64,000 bases of DNA from an uncultured Thiohalocapsa sp. Lineage in GTDB: Bacteria; Pseudomonadota; Gammaproteobacteria; Chromatiales; Chromatiaceae. The stretch is taken from positions 1 through 64,000 of the forward strand of contig NZ_CAJXYK010000005.1 of NCBI RefSeq assembly GCF_913063425.1, in the 5' to 3' direction. Below, piece by piece: positions 26,966 to 36,572 of the stretch (positions within the stretch are counted from its first letter, which is position 1; each line of letters opens with the position of its first letter). Below the pieces are notes generated by a model. The model made no database searches, had not been told where the DNA came from, and was given only the letters and a program-made list of their open reading frames with translations. A program made the position numbers and the translations under genes.

Positions 26966-27284
26966 GGCGGGCTCCTTCTCGGTGCGCTTGGGGATCGGCG
27001 CCGCGCAGTGTAGCGCCCTACACCGCATAACCCTACTCTGCCGGTCGTTTTTCCGCCCGGCAGTCGCCCAGCGCCGCCGGTTGTCCTCGGCGCCGCCGGC
27101 TGTCCTCATCGCCGCCGGCTGTCTCCATGGCCGGCGGCTTGACCGGGACCGGCTGCCGTGCCGGGCCTTGGCGCACAACGCCGAGCCTGAGCGCGGACAG
27201 GCGCAAGCGGCCCACCGCGGCCGGCGCTATCCTGTTGCCCTGAACCCGCCCACGCGGAGACCCTGCTGACGCCCGGGAGACGCC
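26966..27284. other. Intergenic region with 19-bp tandem repeat
   Basis: Divergent spacer of 319 bases between the unknown gene and DUF1840. It holds three tandem 19-bp units (27073, 27092, 27111) of the form gccgccggctgtcctcatc with one to three changes between copies. The remainder is GC-rich and shows no gene. The promoters of both flanking genes must lie here. Confidence 0.7.
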
Positions 27285-27605
27285 ATGCTCATCACCTTCA
27301 AGACCCCCTCCTATGCCGACATCACCATGTTCGGCGACGTCGCCAAGGCATTGATCAAAATGATGGGCCACAGCGGCACCGTCCCCGGCGCCATCCTCGC
27401 CGAGGACGTGCCCAGGGCCCTGGAGAGGCTCCGGGACGCCGTTGCGCGCAACCCCAACGCACCGCTCAACCCGGAGCGCGGGGATGATGACGACGAGGAT
27501 GCCCGCCGGGAAAGCGTGAGTCTCGCCAAGCGCGCCCTGCCGCTGGTCGAGCTGCTGGAGGCGGCCGCGCGGGACGAGAAGAACGTGATGTGGGAGCAGA
27601 GCTGA
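27285..27605 (+). CDS. DUF1840 domain protein
   Basis: A 106-aa protein matching DUF1840 over its whole length: MLITFKTPSYADITMFGDVAKALIKMMGHSG at the start, a central PGAILAEDVPRALERL and the C-terminal LAKRALPLVELLEAAARDEKNVMWE. The family is small, cytoplasmic, found in proteobacteria and uncharacterised. An acidic insertion (GDDDDEDARRES) sits at about 70-80. It has an ACGCC-ATG start without a strong ribosome site. It is convergent with soxX. Confidence 0.85.
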   Translation: MLITFKTPSYADITMFGDVAKALIKMMGHSGTVPGAILAEDVPRALERLRDAVARNPNAPLNPERGDDDDEDARRESVSLAKRALPLVELLEAAARDEKNVMWEQS

Positions 27606-27623
27606 GGCGGGGCGTGAGCATCG

Positions 27624-27653
27624 GCCGGCGGCTGCGCTGACGGAGCCGCCGGC
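27624..27653. terminator. Perfect inverted repeat between convergent genes
   Basis: GCCGGCGGCT and its exact complement AGCCGCCGGC are separated by ten bases, in the 89-base gap between the convergent DUF1840 and soxX genes. A second shorter stem (gcccgc/gcgggc) follows at about 27664-27681. Neither has a T-run, so this may be a bidirectional terminator or RNA-stabilising hairpin, not a textbook rho-independent site. Confidence 0.45.
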
Positions 27654-27694
27654 TGCTGCACAGGGCCCGCGATTTGCGGGCTGCACCGCCGGCT

Positions 27695-28486
27695 TCAGTC
27701 AGTGTCGGCGGACTCTGCGTCTGCCGTCTGCGGCGGCTCCTGGTTCACCGGCGACTCCGGGTCCAGAAGGTAGGCCATCACGTCGGCGATCTGCTGCTGG
27801 GTCAGGGTCCCATGGTGGCCGAAGCGCGGCATGGTCGTGCACGGGAAGAACAGGTTCGGGTTGTAGAGGATCTGATAGGTGTGCTTCAGCATGGCCTCGC
27901 TGGTGCCGCGCAGCCGGCCGTAACCGGTGAGGCTCGGGCCCACGGTGCCATAGGCGATCTCGTTCGGGTCCAGTTGGTGGCAGGCGTAGCAGTTGCCGCC
28001 GGGCGTGCGCTCGTCGTGGTTGTCCACGCGATGGCCGATGCGGTAGCCGAAGCCGGAGCGGGCGATCTCCTCGCCGCGCTGCCAGTCGCCGAGCGCAACG
28101 CCGTCTTCCGGAAACTCGATGGTGTCATCCGCCAACGCGCTGATCTTCGCCGCCGTGGCCCGGTCCAGGTCTGTGCCGCTGCGGGCGATGGCGGAGCAGA
28201 CCTTTTGCGTGCGGTCCTGGGTCATGCGCTCGCGCGCGGTGCCGCCGTCCTGCGTCTTGGCGTCGAGGTCGAAGCCGCCCGCCTCGAAGACCAGGTAGTC
28301 GGCGAGCTCTTCCGCGCTCATGGCGGTGTAGGCGGCCTCGGGCGCCGGCGGGGCGGCCATGGCGGCGGCGGACAGTCCGAGCAGCGCCGCGGCTGCGAGG
28401 GCGCTGCGTACCGGGGAGCGGTGTACCGGGGAGCGGTGTACCGGGGTGCCGTGTACAGGGGAGCGGTGGGTCGCTGGGTGTGTCAT
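27695..28486 (-). CDS. soxX: SoxX, sulfur oxidation c-type cytochrome
   Basis: A 263-aa periplasmic monoheme cytochrome. The heme site is C166-YAC-H170 and the likely distal ligand is M219 in FPCTTMPRFG, as in SoxX; GPSLTGYGRLRG lies between. SoxX joins SoxA in the SoxXA complex that attaches thiosulfate to the SoxYZ carrier. The signal peptide core (about 28-45, cleavage near AMA-APP) is preceded by an odd 27-residue His/Pro/Val-rich segment made by a 15-bp tandem repeat. The gene follows soxA by 29 bases on the same strand, so it is one operon. soxYZ and soxB are not in the window. Confidence 0.92.
   Translation of the reverse strand: MTHPATHRSPVHGTPVHRSPVHRSPVRSALAAAALLGLSAAAMAAPPAPEAAYTAMSAEELADYLVFEAGGFDLDAKTQDGGTARERMTQDRTQKVCSAIARSGTDLDRATAAKISALADDTIEFPEDGVALGDWQRGEEIARSGFGYRIGHRVDNHDERTPGGNCYACHQLDPNEIAYGTVGPSLTGYGRLRGTSEAMLKHTYQILYNPNLFFPCTTMPRFGHHGTLTQQQIADVMAYLLDPESPVNQEPPQTADAESADTD
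28408..28467. repeat. 15-bp tandem repeat inside the soxX signal-peptide region
   Basis: Four units of gtaccggggagcggt, at 28408, 28423, 28438 and 28453, with one to two changes in the last two. Because 15 is a multiple of three, the repeat adds whole codons (VHRSP/VHGTP pentapeptides) to the SoxX N-terminal region without breaking the frame. Confidence 0.95.
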
Positions 28487-28515
28487 GGCTGGGTCCTCCT
28501 GGCTGATGGCGGTGC

Positions 28516-29358
28516 TCAACGCTTCTTGTCGGGCAGAATGGCCGGCTCGCCGCGGGCCGCGTCGGTCCAGAAGGACATGAGCGCGATGGCGGCATCGGAG
28601 CCGGGGATGCTCTGCGGCTGGCGCATCTGCCAATAGCAGCCGCGGATGCGGTGATTACTGCTGCGGACCTGCTGATGCCCGACGCGGTAGGCGGGCCAGG
28701 AGATGGCCTTCGTCCACTCGTGCGGCTCGTTGATGTTGGGCAGCACCGAGGCGCGGATGCGCTTGCCGGTGTTGGTGTGGCAGGTGGCGCAGCTGAAGTC
28801 CGAGGTGCCGGCGCGGCGATAGAACAGCACCTCGCCCGCGTCACGCATGGCCTGCTCCAGCGGGTGGTCCATGGGCGGGTTCCAGGGCAGGCCGCTGGAT
28901 CGGTTGGCGATGTAGGTCTGCAGCTTCATCATGTCGGAGTCCGAGCCGTGGCGTCGCTTCACCTCCGGGTCCTCCGGCGAGAAACCCTGGATGCTGGTCA
29001 TGCAGTACGCGAGCCGGCTCTCCAGGTCCATCACGCGGCCGGTATCCTCAAAGAACCGCGGCAGCTCCACATAGACGCCGTCCACGACGCCCGGGCCTTT
29101 GCCGAGGTCGCAGGTCTCCAGCGACTTGTTGTTCGGACCGCGCTCCTCGAAGAACAGGTCCTTGCCTTCCTCGGCGGTCCAGAGCGCCGCGTTGTCCGGC
29201 ATCATCATGATGTTCTGCTCGCTCTGGGTCAGGTACGCGGATTCGTTGTCGTCGATGAGCCCCTGCAGCACGTCCTCCGGCGCGCGGAGCTCGTCCGCGA
29301 TCGCGGCGGTGGTCAGCAGGGCCGCCAGGGTGGCGGCGGTTGTGATGGTTTTGTACAT
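28516..29358 (-). CDS. soxA: SoxA, sulfur oxidation c-type cytochrome
   Basis: A 280-aa protein with a cleavable signal peptide (1-21). It has one heme site, C190-AT-CH194, and the conserved catalytic cysteine C241 in RIRGCYWQMRQPQ, whose persulfide ligates the active-site heme. The N-terminal half lacks a second CxxCH; C83 and C119 probably form the disulfide seen in monoheme SoxA. It is the catalytic subunit of SoxXA, conjugating thiosulfate to SoxYZ at the start of the Sox pathway. An AAGGGAGGG ribosome site precedes the ATG. It is the first gene of the soxAX operon, divergent from a hybrid histidine kinase. Confidence 0.95.
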   Translation of the reverse strand: MYKTITTAATLAALLTTAAIADELRAPEDVLQGLIDDNESAYLTQSEQNIMMMPDNAALWTAEEGKDLFFEERGPNNKSLETCDLGKGPGVVDGVYVELPRFFEDTGRVMDLESRLAYCMTSIQGFSPEDPEVKRRHGSDSDMMKLQTYIANRSSGLPWNPPMDHPLEQAMRDAGEVLFYRRAGTSDFSCATCHTNTGKRIRASVLPNINEPHEWTKAISWPAYRVGHQQVRSSNHRIRGCYWQMRQPQSIPGSDAAIALMSFWTDAARGEPAILPDKKR

Positions 29359-29834
29359 AGGCAGCTTGCCCTCCCTTCAACCGGGGGTGTCGTTGTGGTG
29401 GTGGTGAGCCGCTGTGCGCCCGGCCGACGCCTAGGCTGAGCGCGGGCCGAGGACGCGGCCGCGGGGGAGCAACATATGGTCGGCCGCGCATGTCAATCCT
29501 TCGAGAATCTGATTTTATCGACAGGATTTCCCGATGCATCGCCGCCTGCAGCGGGCGGCTTCGGTGCCGGCCGGCAAACGGCGGCACCCAGCGCCGTCGC
29601 GCCGATGGCGGACCGCTGAGGCAAGTCCATGGACCGCACGCACCATGGCGGGAGATGCAATCGCGCCGGGCCGTTTAAGCTGCATGGCTGTCCCTGCCAC
29701 CTTGCGAGGACCATGAGCAGCCTGCCGGAGCGCGCGCGCACGCCGGCCCACCCGCCGCAAGGCCAAGGACCAGGCGCGCCCGCCGGCATCTGTCGGGCCC
29801 GCCCGATGCCACACACACAAGCTCGCCGACGGAC
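29359..29834. other. Divergent control region of soxA and the hybrid kinase
   Basis: 476 bases without a gene. An AT-richer stretch at 29480-29530 stands out. On the minus strand a TTGACA-like box (complement at 29491-29496) is followed after only 14 bases by TATGTT, too short for a standard sigma-70 spacing. The soxAX promoter probably lies close by. The arrangement leaves open whether the neighbouring kinase responds to sulfur compounds. Confidence 0.4.
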
Positions 29835-32800
29835 ATGAACGCCGCCGCCCTGCCCGCCCTCGAGACCCTGTTCCATGCCTCGCCCATGGGCGTCAGCTTC
29901 TCCGTGAGCCGGGTCTTCCGCGAGGTCAACGACCGGTTCTGTGCCATCAGCGGCTATACCCGGGACGAGCTGATCGGGCAGCCCACGCGGCTCCTGTACG
30001 CCTCGGAGGAGGATTACGCGGCGGCCGGCGAGGCCCTGCTCGCTCGTCAGCCCCAGGCGCAGCTCGACGTGCAGATGCGCCGCAAGGATGGCCGGATCAT
30101 CGACCTCGCCCTGCACATCACGGCCCTGCGGCCGGGCGACCCCGAATCCGGCATCATCGCCTCCGTGCTCGATGCCACGCCGTATCGCCGCGCGCAGGCG
30201 CTGCTGCGGCTGCGCGCTGAGATCTCGGACGCCGTCGGACACGGGGATCGCGGTGTCTTGTTGTCTGCCGCCCTCCGCGAGGCCCTGTCGGCGACCCGCA
30301 GCAGCGTCGCGCTGCTGCAACTGCCCGCGCTGGATGCCGATACGCCCTGGCTGGACGCCGACGCCCGGTGCGGCGCCGACGGGCGTGTGGACTGCTCGCT
30401 GGGCGGCGCGGACGCAGGCACCGGGCAACCGGCCGGGGACAGCCTGCTTGGCCATTGTCGCCGCCAAAGCATGGCGGCCGTCGAGACACGCAGACCCGTC
30501 GGACTGCCCCAGGGTGCCGCCGCGAGCACGGACAACCCCTTGGCCGTGCCGCTGCTGCGCGGCGGGACCGTCGCCGCCGTCCTGACGGTCGCGGGCGCGG
30601 CTGCGGTCTACGAGGACGACGATGCGGAGCTGCTGCGCGAGATCGCTTCGATGGCCGCCGACGGCGTCAACGCCCTGCGCGACCGTGCGGCGCTGCGCGA
30701 CAGCGAAGCGCGCGCAGCGCTCGCCAGCGACGTGGCCGGCATCGGCGTCTGGGATTGGAACATCGCGAGCGGCCGGGTCAGCGTCAACCAGGCCTACCTG
30801 CGCATGCTCGGCATGGGAGCTGGGCCCCTTGTCATCGACATCGACCAGTGGCAGGGGCTCATCCATCCGGACGATCGCGGGCGCATCGCCGCCGAGGGCG
30901 AGGCCGCACTGGCCGCTGACACGCAGTTTCAGACCGAATATCGGCTGCGCACCGCGGGCGGTGACTGGTGCCATGTGCTCTCCCGCGGGCGGGTCTTCGA
31001 GCGCGACGCCCAAGGCCGCCCGCTGCGCATGATCGGCACGCACACGGACATCACCGCGCTGCGCCGCACCGAAGCCGACCTGGGCACCGCCCGCGCGCGG
31101 CTGGACATGGCCCTGGAAGGTGGCAATCTGGGGCTGTACGAGGTGAACCTCGTGAAGGGTGCGCCGGAGCTGAGCGTGGACGCACGTTATCTGGCGCAGA
31201 TCGGGCTCACCGAAGCCGATGGCGCCTTTACGCTGGAGCGCTGGCTCGGGCTGCTGCACCCCGAGGACCGCGGACGGCTCAGGCAGTGCATCGACGACTA
31301 CGGTCATGGCGTCAGCGACGGTATGGAAGTCGAGTACCGGCTGCGCCATGCGGACGGCAGCTGGCGCTGGATCCTGGACCGCTCGCGGGTCTTTGAGCGT
31401 ACCCCGGACGGTCGGGTGCAGCGCTCCGCCGGAGCCCATGTCGATGTCACGGTGCTCCGCCGCACCGAGGCGGACTTGCAGGCCACCCGCGACTGGCTGG
31501 AGCTGGCGGCGGAAGGCGGCGAGCTTGGCCTCTACGAGATCAATGTTGCCGACGGCACCAAGCGACTTGCCGTGGACGACCGCTACCTGGCACAGCTCGG
31601 GCTCACCCAGGCAGATGGCCCGCTCACGGTGGCGCGCTGGTTCGAGCTGCTGTATCCCGACGATCATGCGCACATGGAGCGCCTGATCGCGGACCTCGAC
31701 GCGGGCAGAGCGGACAACTGGCACGCGGAGTACCGATTGCGACACGCCGACGGCAGCTGGCGCTGGATCCTGGACCGCGCCCGCGTCTTCGTGCGCACCA
31801 CGGACGGGAAGATCCTGCGTGCCGCCGGCGCCCATCTCGACATCACCGAGCGCAAGGCCGCCGAAGAAGCACTCGCGGACCTGAACCGCACCCTGGAGGA
31901 CCGTGTCGCCGCCCAGACCGCAGCGCTGCGCCGCCAGGCCGAGCAGCTGCGCGCGCTGGCAAGCCAGCTGAGCCGCACCGAGCAGCGCGAGCGCAAACGC
32001 CTCGCAACCATCCTGCACGACCACATCCAGCAGCTCATCGTCGCCGCGCAAATGCAGGTCGGTCAGCTCGCGCGCGCCGCCGACGGGTCGCGCCTGCGGG
32101 CGCCGGCGGAGGCGGCGAGCCAAGTGCTCAAGGAGGCACTGGAGGCGTCGCGCTCGCTCACCGTCGAGCTCAGTCCACCGGTGCTCCGTGACGCAGGTCT
32201 CATCGGCGGGCTCAACTGGCTCGCCACGCGCATGCGCGAGCGCCACGGCCTGGCGGTGCGGCTGCGCGCCGACACAGCCACCGAGCCCGCCGACGATGAG
32301 GTGCGCTTCCTGCTGTTCGAGTGCGCGCGCGAGCTGCTGCTCAACGTGAACAAGCACGCCGGCGTTACACAGGCGGAAATGACGCTGCTGCGATGCGCCC
32401 CAGGGGAGATCCGCCTCATCGTGAGCGACACCGGCCAGGGCTTCGATCCCGCGGTGCTGCAACACATCGAGCCCCAGGCCATGACCTTCGGGCTCTTCAG
32501 CATCCGGGAGCGCCTGGCCTACATCGGCGGCCGGATGGACATCGAGAGCGCACCCCACCGCGGCACCCGCGTGACCCTGGTCGTCCCCATGGCAGACCAG
32601 CCCGCGGCGGCCGGCACTGCTGCGGCGGCAGGTGATATCCTGCCGATGACGGTGCGCCACCGCGCGCAGCGCTGCCGGGTGCTAATCGTGGATGATCACC
32701 AGATCATGCGTGAAGGGCTCGCCGGGCTGTTGCAGGTGGAGCCCGACATCGAGGTGGTGGGCGAGGCCGCCGACGGCGAGCGCGCTGTCGCACAGGTCAT

Positions 32801-33038
32801 GGCGCTCGCGCCCGACGTCGTGATCATGGACGTCAACCTGGGCACCGGCATCGACGGTATCGAAGCCACGCGCCGGCTGCTCGCGGTGGCGCCCGACACC
32901 ACAGTAGTCGGCCTGTCGATGCACCTGGACCAGGAGGTGGCAGCGGCGATGCATGCCGCCGGCGCCGCCGCCTATGTCACCAAGGGCGGCCCGCCGGACG
33001 ACCTGCTCACCGCAATCCGCGCCCACCGGCGGGGCTGA
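29835..33038 (+). CDS. Hybrid sensor histidine kinase with C-terminal receiver (copy 1)
   Basis: A 1067-aa protein: PAS (about 5-115), GAF-like (125-290), three further PAS/PAC domains (295-420, 425-550, 555-680, each ending HxDIT or DVT), a coiled coil, HisKA_3 with phosphorylated His728 in ILHDHIQQLIVAAQ, HATPase_c (NVNKHAG N-box, about 800-930) and a NarL-type receiver with Asp999 in VVIMDVNLG. HisKA_3 kinases normally phosphorylate a separate LuxR-type regulator; here the receiver is fused and lacks the DNA-binding helix-turn-helix. There is no membrane segment, so it senses a cytoplasmic signal, perhaps redox. It is divergent from soxA; that link is inference. Confidence 0.88.
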   Translation: MNAAALPALETLFHASPMGVSFSVSRVFREVNDRFCAISGYTRDELIGQPTRLLYASEEDYAAAGEALLARQPQAQLDVQMRRKDGRIIDLALHITALRPGDPESGIIASVLDATPYRRAQALLRLRAEISDAVGHGDRGVLLSAALREALSATRSSVALLQLPALDADTPWLDADARCGADGRVDCSLGGADAGTGQPAGDSLLGHCRRQSMAAVETRRPVGLPQGAAASTDNPLAVPLLRGGTVAAVLTVAGAAAVYEDDDAELLREIASMAADGVNALRDRAALRDSEARAALASDVAGIGVWDWNIASGRVSVNQAYLRMLGMGAGPLVIDIDQWQGLIHPDDRGRIAAEGEAALAADTQFQTEYRLRTAGGDWCHVLSRGRVFERDAQGRPLRMIGTHTDITALRRTEADLGTARARLDMALEGGNLGLYEVNLVKGAPELSVDARYLAQIGLTEADGAFTLERWLGLLHPEDRGRLRQCIDDYGHGVSDGMEVEYRLRHADGSWRWILDRSRVFERTPDGRVQRSAGAHVDVTVLRRTEADLQATRDWLELAAEGGELGLYEINVADGTKRLAVDDRYLAQLGLTQADGPLTVARWFELLYPDDHAHMERLIADLDAGRADNWHAEYRLRHADGSWRWILDRARVFVRTTDGKILRAAGAHLDITERKAAEEALADLNRTLEDRVAAQTAALRRQAEQLRALASQLSRTEQRERKRLATILHDHIQQLIVAAQMQVGQLARAADGSRLRAPAEAASQVLKEALEASRSLTVELSPPVLRDAGLIGGLNWLATRMRERHGLAVRLRADTATEPADDEVRFLLFECARELLLNVNKHAGVTQAEMTLLRCAPGEIRLIVSDTGQGFDPAVLQHIEPQAMTFGLFSIRERLAYIGGRMDIESAPHRGTRVTLVVPMADQPAAAGTAAAAGDILPMTVRHRAQRCRVLIVDDHQIMREGLAGLLQVEPDIEVVGEAADGERAVAQVMALAPDVVIMDVNLGTGIDGIEATRRLLAVAPDTTVVGLSMHLDQEVAAAMHAAGAAAYVTKGGPPDDLLTAIRAHRRG

Positions 33039-33342
33039 GTGCAACGGCACGCGCGCCGGGCGCCTGTCGGTGCCCTGCGTCGGCCTGCTGCGGCTGAGAC
33101 GCTGTGCCCTGCGCCCGCTGGGAGCGCTCCCGCCTCTCGCGCCTTGATCATCGGACGCATCAGGATAGCTGCCCGGGGCGGCTGCGGCGCCTGTACCGGG
33201 CCACGCCCGAGCCTACCGAACGGTATCTGCCGATGCCCCGGCACAACCGCGGACGAGGCGCGCGTTTTCGCCGACACCTTGTGGACTCCTACCCGTGGCG
33301 AGCCCCTATGCTCACAAATCGGCCTGACTGGCCCGCACGCCC
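33039..33342. other. Intergenic region between kinase copies 1 and 2
   Basis: 304 bases, GC-rich, with short open frames but no recognisable gene and no clear terminator. It probably carries the promoter of kinase copy 2. Confidence 0.4.
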
Positions 33343-35433
33343 ATGAGCATCGAATCCACCAATGACTGCGCCGGGGGGCTCTCTCCGCAGACGCCCCCTG
33401 CGCAGCGCCCGGCCGACGCCCGGTCGGGGCCGACAGCCTCCGCGCCGCCGGCAGCCCCGGCCCGTACCGTCAGCATGGCGACGCCAATGGCAACCCCAGG
33501 CATGGAAGTCCTTTTCCACGCCTCGCCCATGGGCGTCGGCTTCTCGGTGGACCGGGTCCTGTGCGAGGTCAACGACCGGCTGTGCGAGATGAGCGGCTAT
33601 GCCCGCGAGGAGCTCATCGGCCAGTCGCTGCGCATGCTGCACCCGTCCGACGCCGCCTTCGAGGCCGTGGGCCGGGCCGTGTACCCGAAGCTCGCCGAGC
33701 AGTCGGTCGTGCGGGTGGATGCACAGCTCCAGCGCAAGGACGGGCGCATCCTGGACGTGGCCCTATGTCTGGCGCTGGTGGACCCGGAGGCGCCGGCGCG
33801 CGGGGTCATCGCCACGGTACTCGACGTCACCGATTACCTCCGCACCCAGGCCGAGCTGCGCGCAGCACGCGCCCGTCTGGAGACGGCGCTCGCCGCCGGC
33901 GACCTCGGGCTCTACGAAGGCGATCTGGTCACCGGCTATGCGGACGTGGACGCGCGCTTCCTGCGCCAGCTGGGCCTGCCGCCGGATACGGACATGACCG
34001 TCGAGCGCTGGCTCGGAATGATCCACCCGGACGACCAGGCGCGTCTGCGCGCGGCAGCCATGGACACCATGGCCGGGCGCATCAGCGAGTACGGCACCGA
34101 GTACCGCATCCGCCATGCCGACGGCGGCTGGCGTTGGCTGCTCGACCGCTGGCAGGTGTACGCCCGGGACGCGGGCGGCGAGGTGCAACGCGTCGTCGGC
34201 GTACATCTGGACATCACCGAGCGCAAGGCCGCCGAGCAAGCCGTCGCGGAGCTGAACCGCACCCTGGAGCAGCGGGTGGCGGAGCGCACCGCCGAGGTCG
34301 GCCGGCAAGCAGAGCAGCTGCGCGCCCTCGCGAGCCAGCTCACCCGCACCGAGCAGCAGGAGCGCACCCGCCTCGCCGGGGTCCTGCACGACCACATCCA
34401 GCAGCTCATCGTCGCGGCGCAGATGCAGGTGAACCGCACGGGCCGGGCGGGCGACGCCGCGAGCGTGCAGGCGGCGCGGGAGAGCGCGGCGGAGGTCCTG
34501 CAGCAGGCGCTGGAGGCGTCGCGCTCGCTGACCGTGGAGCTGTGCCCGCCGGTGCTGCACGAGAGCGGCCTGGTCCCCGCGCTGCACTGGCTCGCCGGGC
34601 GCATGCTGAGCCAGCAGGGCCTGCGCGTGCGCGTGGAGGCGGCGGCCGACGCCGAGCCCGCCGGCGATGAGCTGCGCTTCCTGTGCTTCGAATGCGCGCG
34701 GGAGCTGCTGCGTAATGTCGCCAAGCATGCCGGTGTGACGGAGGCCGAGGTGGCGCTGCTGCGCTCCGCCCTGGGCGACATTCATCTGTGCGTGTCCGAC
34801 GCGGGCTGCGGCTTCGAGCCGGCGCACCTGCGCGAGCAGCAGCCGGAGGAGATGAGCTTCGGTCTGTTCAGCATCCAGGAGCGTCTCAAGCACATCGGCG
34901 GCTGGATGACGCTCGCCAGCGTGCCGGGGCAGGGCACGCAGGTGACGCTGGTGCTGCCCGCCGCCACAGCGCCGCAGCTGTCCGCGGCCGCCGCCGCCAC
35001 CCGCGCCCGCAATGCTGCGGTGCTCGCGCAGCACACGCCGGCGACCTGCTGCCGGGTGCTGATCGTCGATGATCATCACATTGTGCGCGACGGGCTGGCG
35101 GGGCTGCTGCAGGCCGAGCCGGACATCGAGGTGGTGGGCGCGGCCGCCGACGGCACACAGGCCATTGCCCTCGCCGCCGAGCTGCTGCCCGACGTCATCG
35201 TCATGGACATCAACCTCGGCAGCGGCATCGACGGCGTCGAGGCAACCCGCCGCGTGCTCGCCCACAGCCCGGGCATCCGGGTTATCGGCCTGTCCATGCA
35301 CTCAGACCGCGGCGTCGCCGACGCCATGCGCGCGGCCGGCGCCGCAGCCTATCTCACCAAGGGCGGACCGCCGGAGGACCTGATCGAGGCCATCCGCCTG
35401 CATGGCGACGCGTCGGGGTTGCGGGGCGTTTGA
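33343..35433 (+). CDS. Hybrid sensor histidine kinase with C-terminal receiver (copy 2)
   Basis: A 696-aa paralogue of copy 1 with fewer sensor domains: PAS (about 47-165, starting VLFHASPMGVGFSVDRV), PAS/PAC (165-300, ending VHLDITERKAAE), coiled coil (300-340), HisKA_3 with His349 in VLHDHIQQLIVAAQMQV, HATPase_c with RNVAKHAG, and a receiver with Asp622 in VIVMDINLG. Kinase and receiver segments are nearly the same as in copy 1, showing recent duplication. No helix-turn-helix follows the receiver and no membrane segment is present. The first 45 residues are low-complexity Ala/Pro and may not be translated as shown; a start near residue 46 is possible. Confidence 0.87.
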   Translation: MSIESTNDCAGGLSPQTPPAQRPADARSGPTASAPPAAPARTVSMATPMATPGMEVLFHASPMGVGFSVDRVLCEVNDRLCEMSGYAREELIGQSLRMLHPSDAAFEAVGRAVYPKLAEQSVVRVDAQLQRKDGRILDVALCLALVDPEAPARGVIATVLDVTDYLRTQAELRAARARLETALAAGDLGLYEGDLVTGYADVDARFLRQLGLPPDTDMTVERWLGMIHPDDQARLRAAAMDTMAGRISEYGTEYRIRHADGGWRWLLDRWQVYARDAGGEVQRVVGVHLDITERKAAEQAVAELNRTLEQRVAERTAEVGRQAEQLRALASQLTRTEQQERTRLAGVLHDHIQQLIVAAQMQVNRTGRAGDAASVQAARESAAEVLQQALEASRSLTVELCPPVLHESGLVPALHWLAGRMLSQQGLRVRVEAAADAEPAGDELRFLCFECARELLRNVAKHAGVTEAEVALLRSALGDIHLCVSDAGCGFEPAHLREQQPEEMSFGLFSIQERLKHIGGWMTLASVPGQGTQVTLVLPAATAPQLSAAAAATRARNAAVLAQHTPATCCRVLIVDDHHIVRDGLAGLLQAEPDIEVVGAAADGTQAIALAAELLPDVIVMDINLGSGIDGVEATRRVLAHSPGIRVIGLSMHSDRGVADAMRAAGAAAYLTKGGPPEDLIEAIRLHGDASGLRGV

Positions 35434-35588
35434 GCCCGGGCTGATCTCACGGCACCGCAAAGAGACTGTGCAAGCACCGGCTATCGCAGCACGCTCTCGG
35501 CGGGCACTTCACAATCTTTGCACAGCCTCACAGCGGTATCCCGAGCGCCAAGGCATCAGAGCGCGAAGATCGGACCCTGTAGCCGACT

Positions 35589-36572
35589 ATGCTGGACGAC
35601 GCCGCACTCGAGCAGCTGCACCGGCGGGTCGCCGAGCCCCTGCGGGCGGCGACGCCCGCCGTCATGCCGCTGGCCCTGGACGACGCCGACGCCTGCACGT
35701 TCTGGCGCGCCTGCGAGCTGTGCAGCTTCCTCGACCACCGCGTCGCCGATGCGGCGTCGCGCCCGGACCCGCGCAGCATGACCGCGGCGCACATCGACGC
35801 CTGGTCCCAGCGCCTGCTGCTGCCCGGCGAGCGCAGCACCGACCCGCGGCAGTCCGACTGGTACCTGTCCTACTGGCTCGTAGCCGACGGGGCGCGCGTG
35901 GGCACGATTGCGCTCCAGGTCTGGGACTCGGGCTGGGGCGAGCCGCAGCTGCGCTTCGCGAGTCTGTACCTGCTGCCCGAGCACCGCCGCCGCGGTCATG
36001 CCCGCCGCCTGCTCGCGGCACTCTACCGTGCCGTGGAGCAGGTGGGCCTCGGGTCATTGAGGCTGGAGACGGACTGGCTCTGGCAGCCGGCCGTGCGCTT
36101 GTATCTGAGCTGCGGTTTCGCGGTGGCCAACTGGAAGCACGCCCTGAGCCTGGTGCGCTGGCGCGGCGAGCCGCCGCCGCGGGTGCAGTTGGCCGCCGGG
36201 CGCATGACGCTGCTGCGCCCAGACGCCGAAACACCGCTCATCAGCGCCACCCGCGCCGGCGCACAGCTGCGCTGGCACGATTACCGCAGCGACGCCGAGC
36301 GCGCGGACAACCGCACCCGGCTGCGCTGGGAGCCGACCCTGGCGCTGTGGCTCGCCGTCCACGGCTGGCCGTTGATCCGCAGCCCACACACCTGGGCCGA
36401 GCGCCTGCGCTGGATGGACACCGGCTTGCCCGAAGGCCTGGCGCATAAGATCCAGCTCTGGGAGGCCTATGCCCGCGAGCATGGGCTGCCGGTTGCGACA
36501 CCGCGCATCCCGGGCCTCAGCTATCCGAGCTGGGCGATGCTCCAGCGCGCGGCGGACGCGGACCTGTCTTGA
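35589..36572 (+). CDS. GNAT family N-acetyltransferase
   Basis: A 327-aa protein with one GNAT domain at about 50-190: LRFASLYLLPEHRRRGHARRL is the beta4-alpha3 region with the acetyl-CoA loop (RRRGHARR), followed by LSLRLET-like SLRLETDWLWQPAVRLYLSCGF. The remaining 130 residues (RMTLLRPDAETPLI ... GLSYPSWAMLQRA) are not part of the GNAT fold and I cannot assign them. The substrate is unknown. It sits between two kinase paralogues in the same direction, separated by 155 and 143 bases. Confidence 0.8.
   Translation: MLDDAALEQLHRRVAEPLRAATPAVMPLALDDADACTFWRACELCSFLDHRVADAASRPDPRSMTAAHIDAWSQRLLLPGERSTDPRQSDWYLSYWLVADGARVGTIALQVWDSGWGEPQLRFASLYLLPEHRRRGHARRLLAALYRAVEQVGLGSLRLETDWLWQPAVRLYLSCGFAVANWKHALSLVRWRGEPPPRVQLAAGRMTLLRPDAETPLISATRAGAQLRWHDYRSDAERADNRTRLRWEPTLALWLAVHGWPLIRSPHTWAERLRWMDTGLPEGLAHKIQLWEAYAREHGLPVATPRIPGLSYPSWAMLQRAADADLS

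Noticed and set aside
27695-29358. A complete Sox operon
   Set aside because: Only soxA and soxX are present; no soxY, soxZ, soxB or soxCD lies beside them.
29471-29496. TTGACA/TATGTT promoter for soxA
   Set aside because: The boxes are only 14 bases apart, too close for a standard sigma-70 promoter.
29493-32660. 1055-codon open frame on the minus strand
   Set aside because: Antisense shadow of hybrid kinase copy 1, which has a full set of kinase motifs.
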